A stretch of DNA of 54,200 nucleotides. Origin: CAZMHL01 sp045605445 (GTDB lineage Bacteria; Bacillota; Clostridia; RGIG6154). The notes under the pieces are model-generated. The model made no database searches, had not been told where the DNA came from, and saw only the letters and a program-made list of their open reading frames with translations. The position numbers and the translations under genes were made by a program. Position 1 is the stretch's first letter. Every line of letters starts with the position of its first letter. The DNA lies in assembly GCA_045605445.1 (NCBI GenBank), contig JAZUPZ010000047.1, positions 1 to 54,200 on the forward strand. Reading direction: 5' to 3'. Positions 32,371 through 41,902 of this stretch are shown piece after piece.

Positions 32371-33450
32371 ATGAATTTTAAAGTTGGTATTATCGGAGCT
32401 ACCGGTATGGTTGGTCAGAGATTTATAACAATCCTTGAAAATCATCCGTGGTTTCATATAGAAATACTGGCGGCTTCTTCAAGAAGTGCAGGTAAAAAAT
32501 ATAAAGATGTTGTTGACGGAAGATGGAAAATGAAAACACCGCTTTCATCTGAAATCGGAGAAATGACAATTTATGATGCAACAAAAGATATGGAATATAT
32601 TGCATCAAAAGTTGATTTTGTATTCTGTGCGGTTGATATGCCCAAAGATGAAATCAGAGAGCTTGAAAATGCATATGCAAAGCTCGAATGTCCGGTTGTT
32701 TCAAACAACTCTGCTCACAGACATACTCCGGATGTTCCTATGATTATTCCTGAAATCAATCCGGAACATGCAGAAATTATCAATGCTCAGAGAAAAAGAC
32801 TCGGAACAAAAAGAGGTTTTGTTTCGGTAAAATCAAACTGTTCTCTTCAGAGCTACGTTCCTGCAATGTTCCCACTTATGGAAAAATATAAGGTTACAAA
32901 AGCGCTTGTTTGTACTTACCAGGCTATTTCAGGTGCAGGAAAAACATTTGAAACTTTCCCGGATATTGTAGATAATGTTATTCCGTATATCGGCGGAGAA
33001 GAGGAAAAAAGCGAAGTTGAACCGCTTAAGATTTTCGGTAAAATTGAAAATGATGTAATTGTAGAGGCAACAGAACCATCAATAACTGCACAGTGTCTGA
33101 GAGTTCCCGTTTCAGACGGTCATACAGCAGCTGTGTTTATGTCCTTTGAAAAGAAACCGTCTAAAGAAGAAATTCTTGAAGCGTGGAAAAAATTTAAAGG
33201 TGAACCTCAGGAATTTGACCTGCCTTCCGCTCCGAAACAGTTCCTTCATTACTTTGAAGAAGATAACAGACCTCAGGCAAAACTTGACAGAGATCTGGAA
33301 GGTGGTATGGCTGTTTCTATCGGAAGACTCAGAGAAGATAGTCAGTATGATTATAAATTTGTATGTCTTTCACATAATACTTTAAGAGGAGCTGCAGGTG
33401 GTGCTGTTTTAATGGCAGAATTACTTGCAAAGAAAGGATATTTCAACTAA
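32371..33450 (+). CDS. asd: Aspartate-semialdehyde dehydrogenase
   Basis: 359 residues. NADP site GIIGATGMVGQRFI, phosphate loop SSRSAGK, SNNSAHRH, and catalytic Cys in VSVKSNCSLQ, with ISGAGKTFE. The sequence style (long form, SNCSLQ) resembles the archaeal/fungal branch rather than the E. coli form. Reduces aspartyl phosphate to aspartate semialdehyde, the branch point to lysine/diaminopimelate and threonine/methionine. Followed 20 bp later by dapA and then dapB, so the operon feeds diaminopimelate for the wall. Confidence 0.95.
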   Translation: MNFKVGIIGATGMVGQRFITILENHPWFHIEILAASSRSAGKKYKDVVDGRWKMKTPLSSEIGEMTIYDATKDMEYIASKVDFVFCAVDMPKDEIRELENAYAKLECPVVSNNSAHRHTPDVPMIIPEINPEHAEIINAQRKRLGTKRGFVSVKSNCSLQSYVPAMFPLMEKYKVTKALVCTYQAISGAGKTFETFPDIVDNVIPYIGGEEEKSEVEPLKIFGKIENDVIVEATEPSITAQCLRVPVSDGHTAAVFMSFEKKPSKEEILEAWKKFKGEPQEFDLPSAPKQFLHYFEEDNRPQAKLDRDLEGGMAVSIGRLREDSQYDYKFVCLSHNTLRGAAGGAVLMAELLAKKGYFN

Positions 33451-33470
33451 TCTTTTAGGAGGCCTTTGAA

Positions 33471-34364
33471 GTGAAAAAAGTAATTTTTGAAGGTGTTGCT
33501 ACGGCTCTCGTTACTCCGTTTAAAAACGGAAAGGTTGATTTTGATAATCTTGGAGAGCTGATAGAATTTCAGATAGCGAATAAAGCTGATGCAATAGTTG
33601 TATGCGGTACAACGGGAGAAGCTCCCACTCTTGAAGATAACGAGCATCTCGATGTTATTGAATACAGCGTCAGAAAAACAGCAGGAAGAATTCCCGTAAT
33701 CGCAGGAACGGGAAGCAATAACACTGCTCATGCTGTAATGATGAATATTGAGGCTGAAAAAAGAGGTGCAGACGGACTTTTGTGGGTTACGCCATATTAT
33801 AATAAGTCTACTCAAAGGGGACTTTATGAACATTACAAAACTCTTGCTCAGTCAACATCATTGCCTGCAATTCTTTATAATGTTCCGGGAAGGACGGGAG
33901 TTAACCTTCTTCCGGAAACGGTTTATAAGCTTTCGGAATTTGAGAATATTGTTGCAGTTAAAGAGGCGAGTGGCAATATAAAACAAACTGTTGAAATTAA
34001 AAGACTTTGCGGTGACAGTATGACTGTATATTCAGGAGATGACGACCTTATTGTTCCGCTTATGTCTGTTGGCGCTCAGGGGGTTATTTCTGTACTTTCA
34101 AATATTGCTCCAAAAGAAACACACGAGTTGTGTCAGTTGTGCTTTAATGGAGACTATAAGTCAGCCGCAACAATGCAGATAAAATATTCTCAACTTATAA
34201 AGGCTCTGTTCTGTGAAGTTAATCCTATTCCGGTTAAGGCGGCGCTTAAGCTTATGAAACTCGGTAATGGTGAAATCAGACTTCCGCTTTATGATATGGA
34301 AGATAAAAACGTTGAATTTTTAAAAGAATGCCTGATAGATACAGGTTTGTACACAAAGGAATGA
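33471..34364 (+). CDS. dapA: 4-hydroxy-tetrahydrodipicolinate synthase
   Basis: 297 residues from GTG 33471 with AGGAGG at 33457-33462. TIM barrel with VVCGTTGEAPTL, the Tyr in ILYNVPGRTGVN and the Schiff-base Lys in VAVKEASGNI. YSGDDDLIVPLMSVGAQGVISV near the C-terminal part is typical. Condenses pyruvate with aspartate semialdehyde. Seven bases separate it from dapB. Confidence 0.96.
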   Translation: MKKVIFEGVATALVTPFKNGKVDFDNLGELIEFQIANKADAIVVCGTTGEAPTLEDNEHLDVIEYSVRKTAGRIPVIAGTGSNNTAHAVMMNIEAEKRGADGLLWVTPYYNKSTQRGLYEHYKTLAQSTSLPAILYNVPGRTGVNLLPETVYKLSEFENIVAVKEASGNIKQTVEIKRLCGDSMTVYSGDDDLIVPLMSVGAQGVISVLSNIAPKETHELCQLCFNGDYKSAATMQIKYSQLIKALFCEVNPIPVKAALKLMKLGNGEIRLPLYDMEDKNVEFLKECLIDTGLYTKE

Positions 34365-34371
34365 TTGGTTT

Positions 34372-35124
34372 ATGATAAAGGTAATAATTTCAGGCTGTAA
34401 CGGAAAAATGGGCACGGTTATTTCCAAGCTTGCTTTAAATGATGAAGATGTTAAAGTTGTTGCAGGCTTTGATATAAACACAACAAAAAACTTTGATTAT
34501 GAAGTTTTTGAAAACCCTGCTGATTATAAGGAAAAAGCCGATGTGATTATCGATTTTTCTCATCCGAGTATGTTTGAAAAAATTATCGGATATGCTGTTG
34601 AAACTTCAACTCCGGTTGTAGTTGCAACAACCGGGTTGAGTGATGAGCAAAAAGAATCGCTTAACAAGGTTTCTGAAAAAACAGGTGTGTTTTTCTCTGC
34701 TAATATGTCAATCGGAATAAATCTTCTTATGGAACTTGTCAAGCAGGCAGCAAAGGTTCTCGAAGAAAATTTTGATATAGAAATAATAGAAAAACACCAC
34801 AATCTGAAAATAGATGCTCCCAGCGGAACAGCCCTGGCTCTTGCAGATGCGATAAATGAAGCTGTAGAAAGCAAAAAAGAATATATATATGACAGACACA
34901 GTGTTCGTAAAAAAAGAGCAAAATCCGAAATGGGAATACACAGTATCAGAGGCGGTAGCATAGTAGGTGAACATAATGTTATTTTTGCCGGATGTGACGA
35001 AATTATTGAAATCAAACATACTGCCACATCAAAAGAAATTTTTGGTGTAGGAGCACTATCAGCTGCTAAATTTATGGCAGGCAAAACAAAAGGCTACTAT
35101 TCTATGAAAGATATGATAAACTAA
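34372..35124 (+). CDS. dapB: 4-hydroxy-tetrahydrodipicolinate reductase
   Basis: 250 residues. NAD(P) site IISGCNGKMGTVI, VVATTGLSDEQ, catalytic region EIIEKHHNLKIDAPSGTAL and IHSIRGGSIVGEHNVIFAG. Second diaminopimelate-specific step after dapA. Last gene of the operon; a strong short terminator follows two bases after the stop. Confidence 0.96.
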   Translation: MIKVIISGCNGKMGTVISKLALNDEDVKVVAGFDINTTKNFDYEVFENPADYKEKADVIIDFSHPSMFEKIIGYAVETSTPVVVATTGLSDEQKESLNKVSEKTGVFFSANMSIGINLLMELVKQAAKVLEENFDIEIIEKHHNLKIDAPSGTALALADAINEAVESKKEYIYDRHSVRKKRAKSEMGIHSIRGGSIVGEHNVIFAGCDEIIEIKHTATSKEIFGVGALSAAKFMAGKTKGYYSMKDMIN

Positions 35125-35125
35125 G

Positions 35126-35148
35126 AGTGCACTGTTGTGCACTTTTTT
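35126..35148 (+). terminator. Terminator of asd-dapA-dapB
   Basis: AGTGCAC (35126-35132) pairs with GTGCACT (35137-35143), loop TGTT, followed by a T run. Confidence 0.87.
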
Positions 35149-35175
35149 CTTAAAAAGCAATGTTTTAAATTGGTA

Positions 35176-35204
35176 TTGATTTTTTTGAAATTTTATGGTA
35201 GAAT
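35176..35204 (+). promoter_or_regulatory. Promoter of pheST
   Basis: TTGATT (35176-35181) and TAGAAT (35199-35204), spacer 17 bp, just before the T-box leader. Confidence 0.7.
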
Positions 35205-35210
35205 ATCAAA

Positions 35211-35456
35211 AGATTGTGAAAATGTGTAAGTAGTGTATACATTTTCTGTAAAAGAGATCGGGTATCGTCGGCTGTGAGTACCTGTTACAGAAGTATATGT
35301 GAATTTCAGCATTGGAGTCTTCTGCGAAAACCGTTTGGATTAAGCAGAGTGTTGTGCCGCACGCAATTGGCATATCAAGTGCAGAATTTGTTCTGAATTT
35401 GGGTGGTACCGCGGGTTTTTATGACTCGTCCCTTAACAGGGGACGGGTCTTTTTTT
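35211..35456 (+). promoter_or_regulatory. T-box leader, phenylalanine specificity, upstream of pheST
   Basis: T-box motif GGGTGGTACCGCGGG at 35401-35415; terminator GACTCGTCCC (35423-35432) with GGGACGGGTC (35440-35449), then seven T. Stem I has AAGTAG on the 5' side and GTGAA on the 3' side, forming the usual loop E, with the specifier TTC (Phe) at 35305-35307 followed by A. TGGT matches discriminator A of tRNA-Phe. Uncharged tRNA-Phe would favour the antiterminator and read-through into pheS. The rest of the gap 35125-35499 holds only the dap terminator and the promoter. Confidence 0.93.
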
Positions 35457-35499
35457 ATTTAGCCGTGCACTCCGAATAATTATAGAAAGGATATGTATT

Positions 35500-36552
35500 A
35501 TGTCAGAAAAAACAACAGAAATTATGCAGGCCTTTTCTGAAGCATTATCAAAAATTGATAATATGGAAGAACTCGAAAAAATAAGAGTTGAATACATTGG
35601 CAAAAAAGGCTATGTTACAGAACTTCTGAAAGAAATGAAATCTCTTTCAAACGAAGAAAAGAAAACATTCGGACAGAAGGTTAATGTGCTTAAGAATGAA
35701 GTTAATGAAAGAATAACAGAAAAAAGAGAAGAAATCAAACAAAAAGAAATCGAACTTGAAAACAGTCGTATGCCTGAATTTGATATCTCCATGCCTGCCG
35801 ACGTTTCAAGAGGTTCTTATCATCCTATAACTCTGGTTCAGCGTCAGTGTGAAGAAATTTTCAAATCAATGGGATTTACCGTTGAGGATTACAGCGAGGT
35901 TGTTACCGACTATGAATGTTTTGAATCTTTGAATATACCTAAAAATCACCCGGCAAGAGATATGCAGGATACTTATTATCTTGAAAACGGTCAGCTTCTT
36001 AAATCTCAGACATCTGCAGCCCAGAATGCCATCTATAAAAAATATAAAGATGCTCTTGTTAACGAAGGAAAACCGATTAAGGCAATTTTCCCCGGAAGAT
36101 GTTTCAGAAATGAAGCAACAGATGCTTGCCATGAGAATACTTTCTTCCAGATGGAAGGCGTAATGGTTGATAAAAATATATCAATATCAAATCTTATATT
36201 CTTTATGAAAACTATGCTTTCTGAAGTTTTCAGAAAAGATATAAAAGTACGACTTCGTCCCGGATTTTTCCCCTTTGTGGAACCCGGCTTTGAACTTGAC
36301 ATAAGCTGTCTTATCTGCGGTGGTGACGGATGTCCTTCCTGTAAACACAGCGGTTGGCTCGAACTTTGCCCCTGTGGAATGATTCATCCTGAGGTTCTCA
36401 AGGCCGGCGGAATTGATCCTGAAGAATATACAGGTTTTGCTTTCGGACTTGGACTTACACGACTTGCAATGATGAAATATGGTATAAAAGATATCCGTGA
36501 TTTAAACAGCGGCAACCTTAAAAGCTTGTCTCAGTTCACGGATGATGAATAA
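35500..36552 (+). CDS. pheS: Phenylalanyl-tRNA synthetase alpha subunit
   Basis: 350 residues. N-terminal coiled coil (about 1-90), then the class II catalytic core: HPITLVQRQCEEIFKSMGF, HPARDMQDTYY (motif 2 region), FPGRCFRNEATDACHENTFFQMEG and motif 3 GFAFGLGLTRLAMMKYGI. It contains a cysteine-rich stretch CLICGGDGCPSCKHSG, followed by CPCGMIHPEV where many homologues have a GAGM-type sequence. Charges tRNA-Phe as an alpha2beta2 enzyme with PheT. Controlled by the Phe T-box. Confidence 0.97.
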   Translation: MSEKTTEIMQAFSEALSKIDNMEELEKIRVEYIGKKGYVTELLKEMKSLSNEEKKTFGQKVNVLKNEVNERITEKREEIKQKEIELENSRMPEFDISMPADVSRGSYHPITLVQRQCEEIFKSMGFTVEDYSEVVTDYECFESLNIPKNHPARDMQDTYYLENGQLLKSQTSAAQNAIYKKYKDALVNEGKPIKAIFPGRCFRNEATDACHENTFFQMEGVMVDKNISISNLIFFMKTMLSEVFRKDIKVRLRPGFFPFVEPGFELDISCLICGGDGCPSCKHSGWLELCPCGMIHPEVLKAGGIDPEEYTGFAFGLGLTRLAMMKYGIKDIRDLNSGNLKSLSQFTDDE

Positions 36553-36569
36553 TAAGGAGGTCGGATTAA

Positions 36570-38927
36570 ATGTTTTTATCAATGAATTGGATTTCGGACT
36601 ATGTAGATTTGTCCGGTCTTGACAAACTTGATCTTATTGCCAAGTTTTCCCTTTCTACAGCAGAGGTAGAAAACGAAATATATTTCAAGGGTAAAGATTT
36701 AAAAGGGATTGTTGTTGCGGAAATCAAATCTGTTGAAGATCATCCCGAATCAAAAAAATTACATCTTCTCAAAGTTGATATCGGGGAGAAAGAACTTGTT
36801 GATGTTGTTTGCGGTGCACCTAATGTTAAAGTTGGAATGAAAACAGCTTTTGCAAAGGTAGGTGCTCATATCGGAGATATTGAAATAACCCCAAGAAAGC
36901 TTGCAGGATATCTTTCAAACGGTATGTGTTGTTCTGAAAAAGAAATCGGAATCAGCGACAATAACGACGGCATAATGGAAATTAAAGATGACGTAAAGAA
37001 CGGCACAGACCTTAAGGAACTTTACGAAATTGATGATATAATTTTTGAAGTTGACAATAAGTCACTTACAAACCGCCCCGATCTTTGGGGACATTACGGT
37101 ATTGCCCGTGAATTTGCAGCCCTTGCGGGAAGAGAATTAAAGCCTCTTGATGTTGCAAAACTTGAAGCATATGACTCGCTTCCGAAACTTGACTTGAAAA
37201 TAGAAGATAAGTTGTGCCAGAGATACAGCTGTATTCAGTTTGAAAACATCAGTGTTCACGAAAGTCCGGTTAATATGAGAATAAGACTCTATTATTGTGG
37301 TATGAGAGCACTTAATTTTCTTGCCGACCTTACAAATTATCTTATGCTTGAAATGGGTCAGCCGATGCATGCTTTTGACTCAAGAAAAGTTGAAAAAATC
37401 AGAGTAAGGCGTTTCGAAAAAACCTTCGTATTCAAAACTCTTGACGGGATAGAAAGAGAAATTGATGAAAATACACTTATGATTTGCAACGGAGATCAGC
37501 CTGTGGCTATTGCCGGAATTATGGGAGGTCTTGATTCTGAAATTGTTGAAGATACATCTTCTCTTACTCTTGAATCTGCAACTTTTGATGCAGCATCAAT
37601 CAGAAAGTCAACAGTAAGACTTTCTCACAGAACCGATGCTTCAATGAGATATGAAAAAAGCCTTGACCCTGAGATGACTGTTCCCGCTGTTGCAAGATTT
37701 GTAAAACTTCTTACAGATATTGATAAAGATGCAAAGGTTACATCTTCACTTACAGATGAATATGCTTTGAAATATAATGAGGTAACTCTTTCCTTCAACA
37801 AATCTTTTGTAGACAGATATACAGGTATTCAGATTGATAACTCTACAATTGTAAAAACCCTTGAATCACTCGGATTTGGAGTTAAGCTTGAGGAAGATAA
37901 CTTTACAGTTAACGTTCCAAGCTGGAGAGCAACTAAGGATGTTACCATTAAAGCTGATATTATTGAAGAAATAACAAGAATTTACGGATATGACAATTTT
38001 GATGTTAATACAGCTGCTGCTCCTTTGTATCCTGTTCGTTCAGCTCAGGAAAAAACTGACGAGGACAGAATTAAGGATATTCTTGTAAAACGTTATTCTA
38101 TGCACGAACTTCACTCTTATGTGTGGCAGTATTTTGATGAATACAAGGCTCTTGGTATAGAAATAGAAGATAATATTGAGCTTGTTAATGCAACAAATCC
38201 AAACATTAAAACAATCAGAAATTCAATTGTTCCTACTCAGCTTTGCCAGGTAAAAGGTAATGTAGCATTTACTGATTTCGGTGTGTTTGAAGTGGGAAGA
38301 GTTGTAAAAGGTCTTAAAGAAGATGGAATGTGCAACGAAAGAAAAATGCTTGCAATAACCCTTTTCAGCAAAACTGCTGAAATGGAAAATCTTTACTTTA
38401 AACTTCGTGACATACTTGCCGTTGTTGCAGACGATATTAAACACGAAAAGCTTGTTTTTGAAAAAGCCGAAGCCGTACATTCATATGAACATCCGAAGAA
38501 TCTTAATGAAATCAGCTGTGCAGGAATAAAAATTGGTAAAATAGGTATTGTTAATTCTGTCGTTTCTAAGAAAATTGATAAAAAAGCCAATATAGTATTT
38601 GCTGAAATAGACATAGAAGAATTTGCAAAAATCAAGAATGCAAGTATTTCATATGTTGAGCCTTCAAGATTCCCTGAAATAGAAATTGACCTGTCCTTTG
38701 TGTCTGAAAAATTTGCACCGATTATGAAAGCAATTGAAGATTCAAACTGCGAGCTTATCAAAAATGTATCGGTTGTTGATACTTATGTTGATGAAAACGG
38801 AAAATCAATCACAGTAAGAATGGTTTTCTCACATCCCGAAAAAACTCTTACCAAAGAAGAAATTTCCGTTGTGACCGACTCAATTATCAAAGACCTTTCA
38901 AAAAAGGGAATAGAGCTTAAAATGTAA
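36570..38927 (+). CDS. pheT: Phenylalanyl-tRNA synthetase beta subunit
   Basis: 785 residues, normal length. N-terminal tRNA-binding OB domain (DHPESKKLHLLKVDIG, VCGAPNVKVGMKTAFA), B3/B4 editing region (YDNKSLTNRPDLWGHYG-type motif at about 155-172), a B5 region, a catalytic-like core and a C-terminal ferredoxin-fold anticodon-binding domain (SRFPEIEIDLSFV ... TVRMVFSHPEKTLT). Partner of PheS, 17 bp downstream with AAGGAGG ribosome-binding site. Confidence 0.97.
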   Translation: MFLSMNWISDYVDLSGLDKLDLIAKFSLSTAEVENEIYFKGKDLKGIVVAEIKSVEDHPESKKLHLLKVDIGEKELVDVVCGAPNVKVGMKTAFAKVGAHIGDIEITPRKLAGYLSNGMCCSEKEIGISDNNDGIMEIKDDVKNGTDLKELYEIDDIIFEVDNKSLTNRPDLWGHYGIAREFAALAGRELKPLDVAKLEAYDSLPKLDLKIEDKLCQRYSCIQFENISVHESPVNMRIRLYYCGMRALNFLADLTNYLMLEMGQPMHAFDSRKVEKIRVRRFEKTFVFKTLDGIEREIDENTLMICNGDQPVAIAGIMGGLDSEIVEDTSSLTLESATFDAASIRKSTVRLSHRTDASMRYEKSLDPEMTVPAVARFVKLLTDIDKDAKVTSSLTDEYALKYNEVTLSFNKSFVDRYTGIQIDNSTIVKTLESLGFGVKLEEDNFTVNVPSWRATKDVTIKADIIEEITRIYGYDNFDVNTAAAPLYPVRSAQEKTDEDRIKDILVKRYSMHELHSYVWQYFDEYKALGIEIEDNIELVNATNPNIKTIRNSIVPTQLCQVKGNVAFTDFGVFEVGRVVKGLKEDGMCNERKMLAITLFSKTAEMENLYFKLRDILAVVADDIKHEKLVFEKAEAVHSYEHPKNLNEISCAGIKIGKIGIVNSVVSKKIDKKANIVFAEIDIEEFAKIKNASISYVEPSRFPEIEIDLSFVSEKFAPIMKAIEDSNCELIKNVSVVDTYVDENGKSITVRMVFSHPEKTLTKEEISVVTDSIIKDLSKKGIELKM

Positions 38928-38930
38928 ATT

Positions 38931-38958
38931 AAAAACGGCTGAAATTCAGCCGTTTTTT
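38931..38958 (+). terminator. Terminator of pheST
   Basis: AAAAACGGCTGAA pairs with TTCAGCCGTTTTT in a tight loop, followed by T. Confidence 0.87.
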
Positions 38959-38967
38959 ATGTTTGTA

Positions 38968-38996
38968 TTGAAATTTCAATGAAAAAGGGTTACAAT
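38968..38996 (+). promoter_or_regulatory. Promoter of the PepD-like gene
   Basis: TTGAAA (38968-38973) and TACAAT (38991-38996), spacer 17 bp. Confidence 0.65.
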
Positions 38997-39028
38997 AATG
39001 TAAATGTATAAATTATTGAGGTGAAACA

Positions 39029-40465
39029 ATGGCTGTACTTGAAAATCTTAAACCTGAAAAAGTTTTTAAATATTTTGAGGAGTTAAGCTCAATTCCGAGA
39101 GGCTCCGGGAATACCAGAAAAGTAAGCGACTGGCTGGTTTCCTTTGCAAAAGAAAGAAATCTTGAACATTATCAGGATGAACTTAACAATGTTATAATAA
39201 TCAAAGAAGCAACAAAAAATTGCGAAAATTCTGATGCAATAATCCTTCAGGGACATATGGATATGGTTTGTGAAAAATCGGATGATTGCAACAAGGATAT
39301 GGAAAACGAAGGTCTTGACCTGGTGCTTGACGGTGATGTAATTTCAGCAAAGGGAACAACTCTTGGAGCCGATAACGGAATTGCAGTTGCAATGATGCTG
39401 GCGATTCTTGATGATGATATGATTTCTCATCCGAGGGTTGAATGTGTATTTACTGTCGATGAAGAAACGGGAATGTACGGAGCTTCCTTTATTGATGTTT
39501 CTCCACTTAAAGGGAAAATGATGCTTAATGTTGATTCAGAAGACGAAGGCGTTTTTACGGTATCATGTGCAGGAGGAAATGTAACATTATGTTCTCTTGA
39601 GGTGAAAAGGGAAGACTTTAAAGGAGAAACTCTGAAAATCAGAATAAACGGACTTACCGGTGGACACTCCGGGGTTGAGATTGACAAAGGACGTGCAAAT
39701 TCCAATATAATTATGGGACGTCTTCTTGCTTTGCTTGCTCCTTTGGGTGAAATAAGACTTATTTCTGTTGGTGGTGGGCTGAAAAACAATGCAATTCCCG
39801 TTGATACTACTGCTGTTCTGGTTACTGATAACGTTGATTTGGTAAAAGCAGAATGCGAAGCCCTTGAAAAAAAAGTGAAAAATGAATACAGAACCACAGA
39901 TAAGAATATGACTGTTACTGTGACAAATGCCGATTACAGTATGCCTTTAACAAAGGAAGATTCCGACAAAGTGATTTGTATGCTTAACTGTCTTCCTGAC
40001 GGAGTAGTAAGTATGAGCAATGATATAAAAGGTCTTGTGCAGACCTCCTTGAATCTCGGTATTTTAAAAACAGAGGATAACACAGTTAATGCTGAAATGT
40101 GTGTCAGAAGCAGTGTTGATTCTCAAAAAGAAATGCTTACAGTTCGTCTTGGACAGATAATGAAGGGGTTGAACGGAACCGCTGAAACTTTTGGGGATTA
40201 TGCCGGCTGGGAATACAGAAAAAATTCTCCGTTAAGAGATTTAATGGTTAATGTGTTTGAAAAACAGTATGGACATAAACCGAAAATAGAAGCAATACAT
40301 GCAGGGCTTGAATGCGGCGTATTTTCCGGAAAGATAAAGGATCTGGATTGTATTTCTTTTGGCCCTCAACTTGAAGACATTCATACATTCAGAGAAAAAA
40401 TGTATGTTTCTTCTGTGCAGAGGGTTTGGAATATGCTGTTAGAGGTTCTTAAACGCCTATGTTGA
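39029..40465 (+). CDS. pepD: Aminoacyl-histidine dipeptidase (PepD, M20 family)
   Basis: 478 residues. Metal-site motifs: LQGHMDMVCEK, TTLGADNGIAVA (Asp bridging), VDEETGMYGA (catalytic Glu-Glu) and a final-ligand region IHAGLECGVFSGK. NGLTGGHSGVEIDKGRAN lies in the dimerisation/lid domain. A di-zinc cytosolic dipeptidase that cleaves unusual dipeptides such as beta-Ala-His or Cys-Gly. Own promoter; trkA has a separate promoter 8 bp downstream. Confidence 0.94.
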   Translation: MAVLENLKPEKVFKYFEELSSIPRGSGNTRKVSDWLVSFAKERNLEHYQDELNNVIIIKEATKNCENSDAIILQGHMDMVCEKSDDCNKDMENEGLDLVLDGDVISAKGTTLGADNGIAVAMMLAILDDDMISHPRVECVFTVDEETGMYGASFIDVSPLKGKMMLNVDSEDEGVFTVSCAGGNVTLCSLEVKREDFKGETLKIRINGLTGGHSGVEIDKGRANSNIIMGRLLALLAPLGEIRLISVGGGLKNNAIPVDTTAVLVTDNVDLVKAECEALEKKVKNEYRTTDKNMTVTVTNADYSMPLTKEDSDKVICMLNCLPDGVVSMSNDIKGLVQTSLNLGILKTEDNTVNAEMCVRSSVDSQKEMLTVRLGQIMKGLNGTAETFGDYAGWEYRKNSPLRDLMVNVFEKQYGHKPKIEAIHAGLECGVFSGKIKDLDCISFGPQLEDIHTFREKMYVSSVQRVWNMLLEVLKRLC

Positions 40466-40473
40466 ACGTGAAT

Positions 40474-40502
40474 TTGACTTCAATGATTTGTTTTGTTATA
40501 AT
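40474..40502 (+). promoter_or_regulatory. Promoter of trkA-trkH
   Basis: TTGACT (40474-40479) and TATAAT (40497-40502), spacer 17 bp. Confidence 0.72.
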
Positions 40503-40532
40503 TTTAAACAGTATACAAAAAGGAGCATTAAA

Positions 40533-41891
40533 ATGAAAATTATAGTTGTCGGATGCGGCAAAGTAGGACAAAAAATTGTTGAAAAGCTATGCAATGAGGG
40601 CGAACACGACATAACAATTGTAGATTTACGAAGTAATGTTGTTTCTGATCTGGCGGCAGAATTTGATATAATGGGCGTTGTGGGAAGTGGTGCAGCTTAC
40701 GAAACACTTCTGGACGCCGGTGTTGAAGACGCGGACTTACTTATTGCAGTAACCGGCACAGATGAATTGAATCTGCTTTCCTGCTTCGTTGCAAAAAAAG
40801 CAGGAGATTGCCAGACTATAGCAAGAGTGAGAAAACCGGAATATACAAGCAAGCTTCATCTTTTTAAAGACGACCTCGGACTTGCAATGATAATAAATTC
40901 CGAGCACGCTGCCGCTACAGAAATGGCAAGATGTCTCAGATTCCCTTCGGCGATTCAGATTGATACATTTGCTAAGGGCAGAATTGAAATACTTAAATTC
41001 CGAATTCCGGAAAATTCTGTACTTAACCGTATGAAAATAAAAGAAATGGGTCAGAAGCTTAATTGCGATGTTCTTGTTTGCGGAGTAGAAAGAGACGACG
41101 AAGCTTTTATTCCTGGTGGTGATTTTGAGCTCAAATCAGGTGACCTTATAAGCATAGTTGCTTCATTAGAAAACGGAACATATTTCTTTAAGAAAATCGG
41201 GGTAAAAACAAACCGTGTTAAAGATACTGTTATAGTTGGCGGAGGAGATACTGCATATTATCTTGCATATCAGCTTATCCAGAGCGGAATAGATGTAAAA
41301 ATTATCGAAAAAAATTCGGACAGATGTAAGCAACTTTGTAAGCTTCTTCCAAAAGCAACAGTTATAAACGGCGATGGAACAGATAACAGAGTTCTTGTTG
41401 AAGAAGGTCTTGAATATGCAGAATCTTTTGTTTCTCTTACAAACATAGATGAAGAAAATATTCTTTTGTCGCTGTTTGCGAAAAGTAAAATGAACGGAAA
41501 GCTTATAACCAAAATAAACAGAATTGCTTACGACAATGTAATTAAAAATCTCGACCTTGATACAACTGTTTATCCTAAAAATATCACGGCAGAGTACATC
41601 TTGAGATTCGTAAGGGCTAAAAACAATTCTATCGGAAGCAATATAGAAACTATGCATACGATATTAGACGGAAAGGCAGAAGCACTTGAGTTCAGAATTC
41701 TCAACGACTCTCCTGTATCCGGAATTCCGCTTGAAAGTCTTAAACTTAAGAATAACATTCTTGTGGCTTGTATCAACAGAAAGGGGAGCGTTATTATTCC
41801 CCGAGGAAGCAGTGTTATTTTGCCGGGGGATACAGTGGTTGTAGTAACTACTCATACCGGATTTAATGACATAAGAGATATTTTAGAATAG
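40533..41891 (+). CDS. trkA: Trk potassium uptake regulatory protein TrkA
   Basis: 452 residues from ATG 40533 with AAAAGGAG upstream; an in-frame earlier ATG at 40488 overlaps the promoter and is rejected. Two tandem Rossmann (RCK_N) domains, IIVVGCGKVGQKI and VIVGGGDTAYYLA, each followed by an RCK_C domain (about 135-215 and 360-450). Binds NAD(H)/ATP and gates the TrkH pore; RCK_C domains of related KtrA/TrkA proteins are known c-di-AMP receptors. trkH follows 11 bp later. Confidence 0.96.
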   Translation: MKIIVVGCGKVGQKIVEKLCNEGEHDITIVDLRSNVVSDLAAEFDIMGVVGSGAAYETLLDAGVEDADLLIAVTGTDELNLLSCFVAKKAGDCQTIARVRKPEYTSKLHLFKDDLGLAMIINSEHAAATEMARCLRFPSAIQIDTFAKGRIEILKFRIPENSVLNRMKIKEMGQKLNCDVLVCGVERDDEAFIPGGDFELKSGDLISIVASLENGTYFFKKIGVKTNRVKDTVIVGGGDTAYYLAYQLIQSGIDVKIIEKNSDRCKQLCKLLPKATVINGDGTDNRVLVEEGLEYAESFVSLTNIDEENILLSLFAKSKMNGKLITKINRIAYDNVIKNLDLDTTVYPKNITAEYILRFVRAKNNSIGSNIETMHTILDGKAEALEFRILNDSPVSGIPLESLKLKNNILVACINRKGSVIIPRGSSVILPGDTVVVVTTHTGFNDIRDILE

Positions 41892-41902
41892 AGGAAGAAA
41901 AA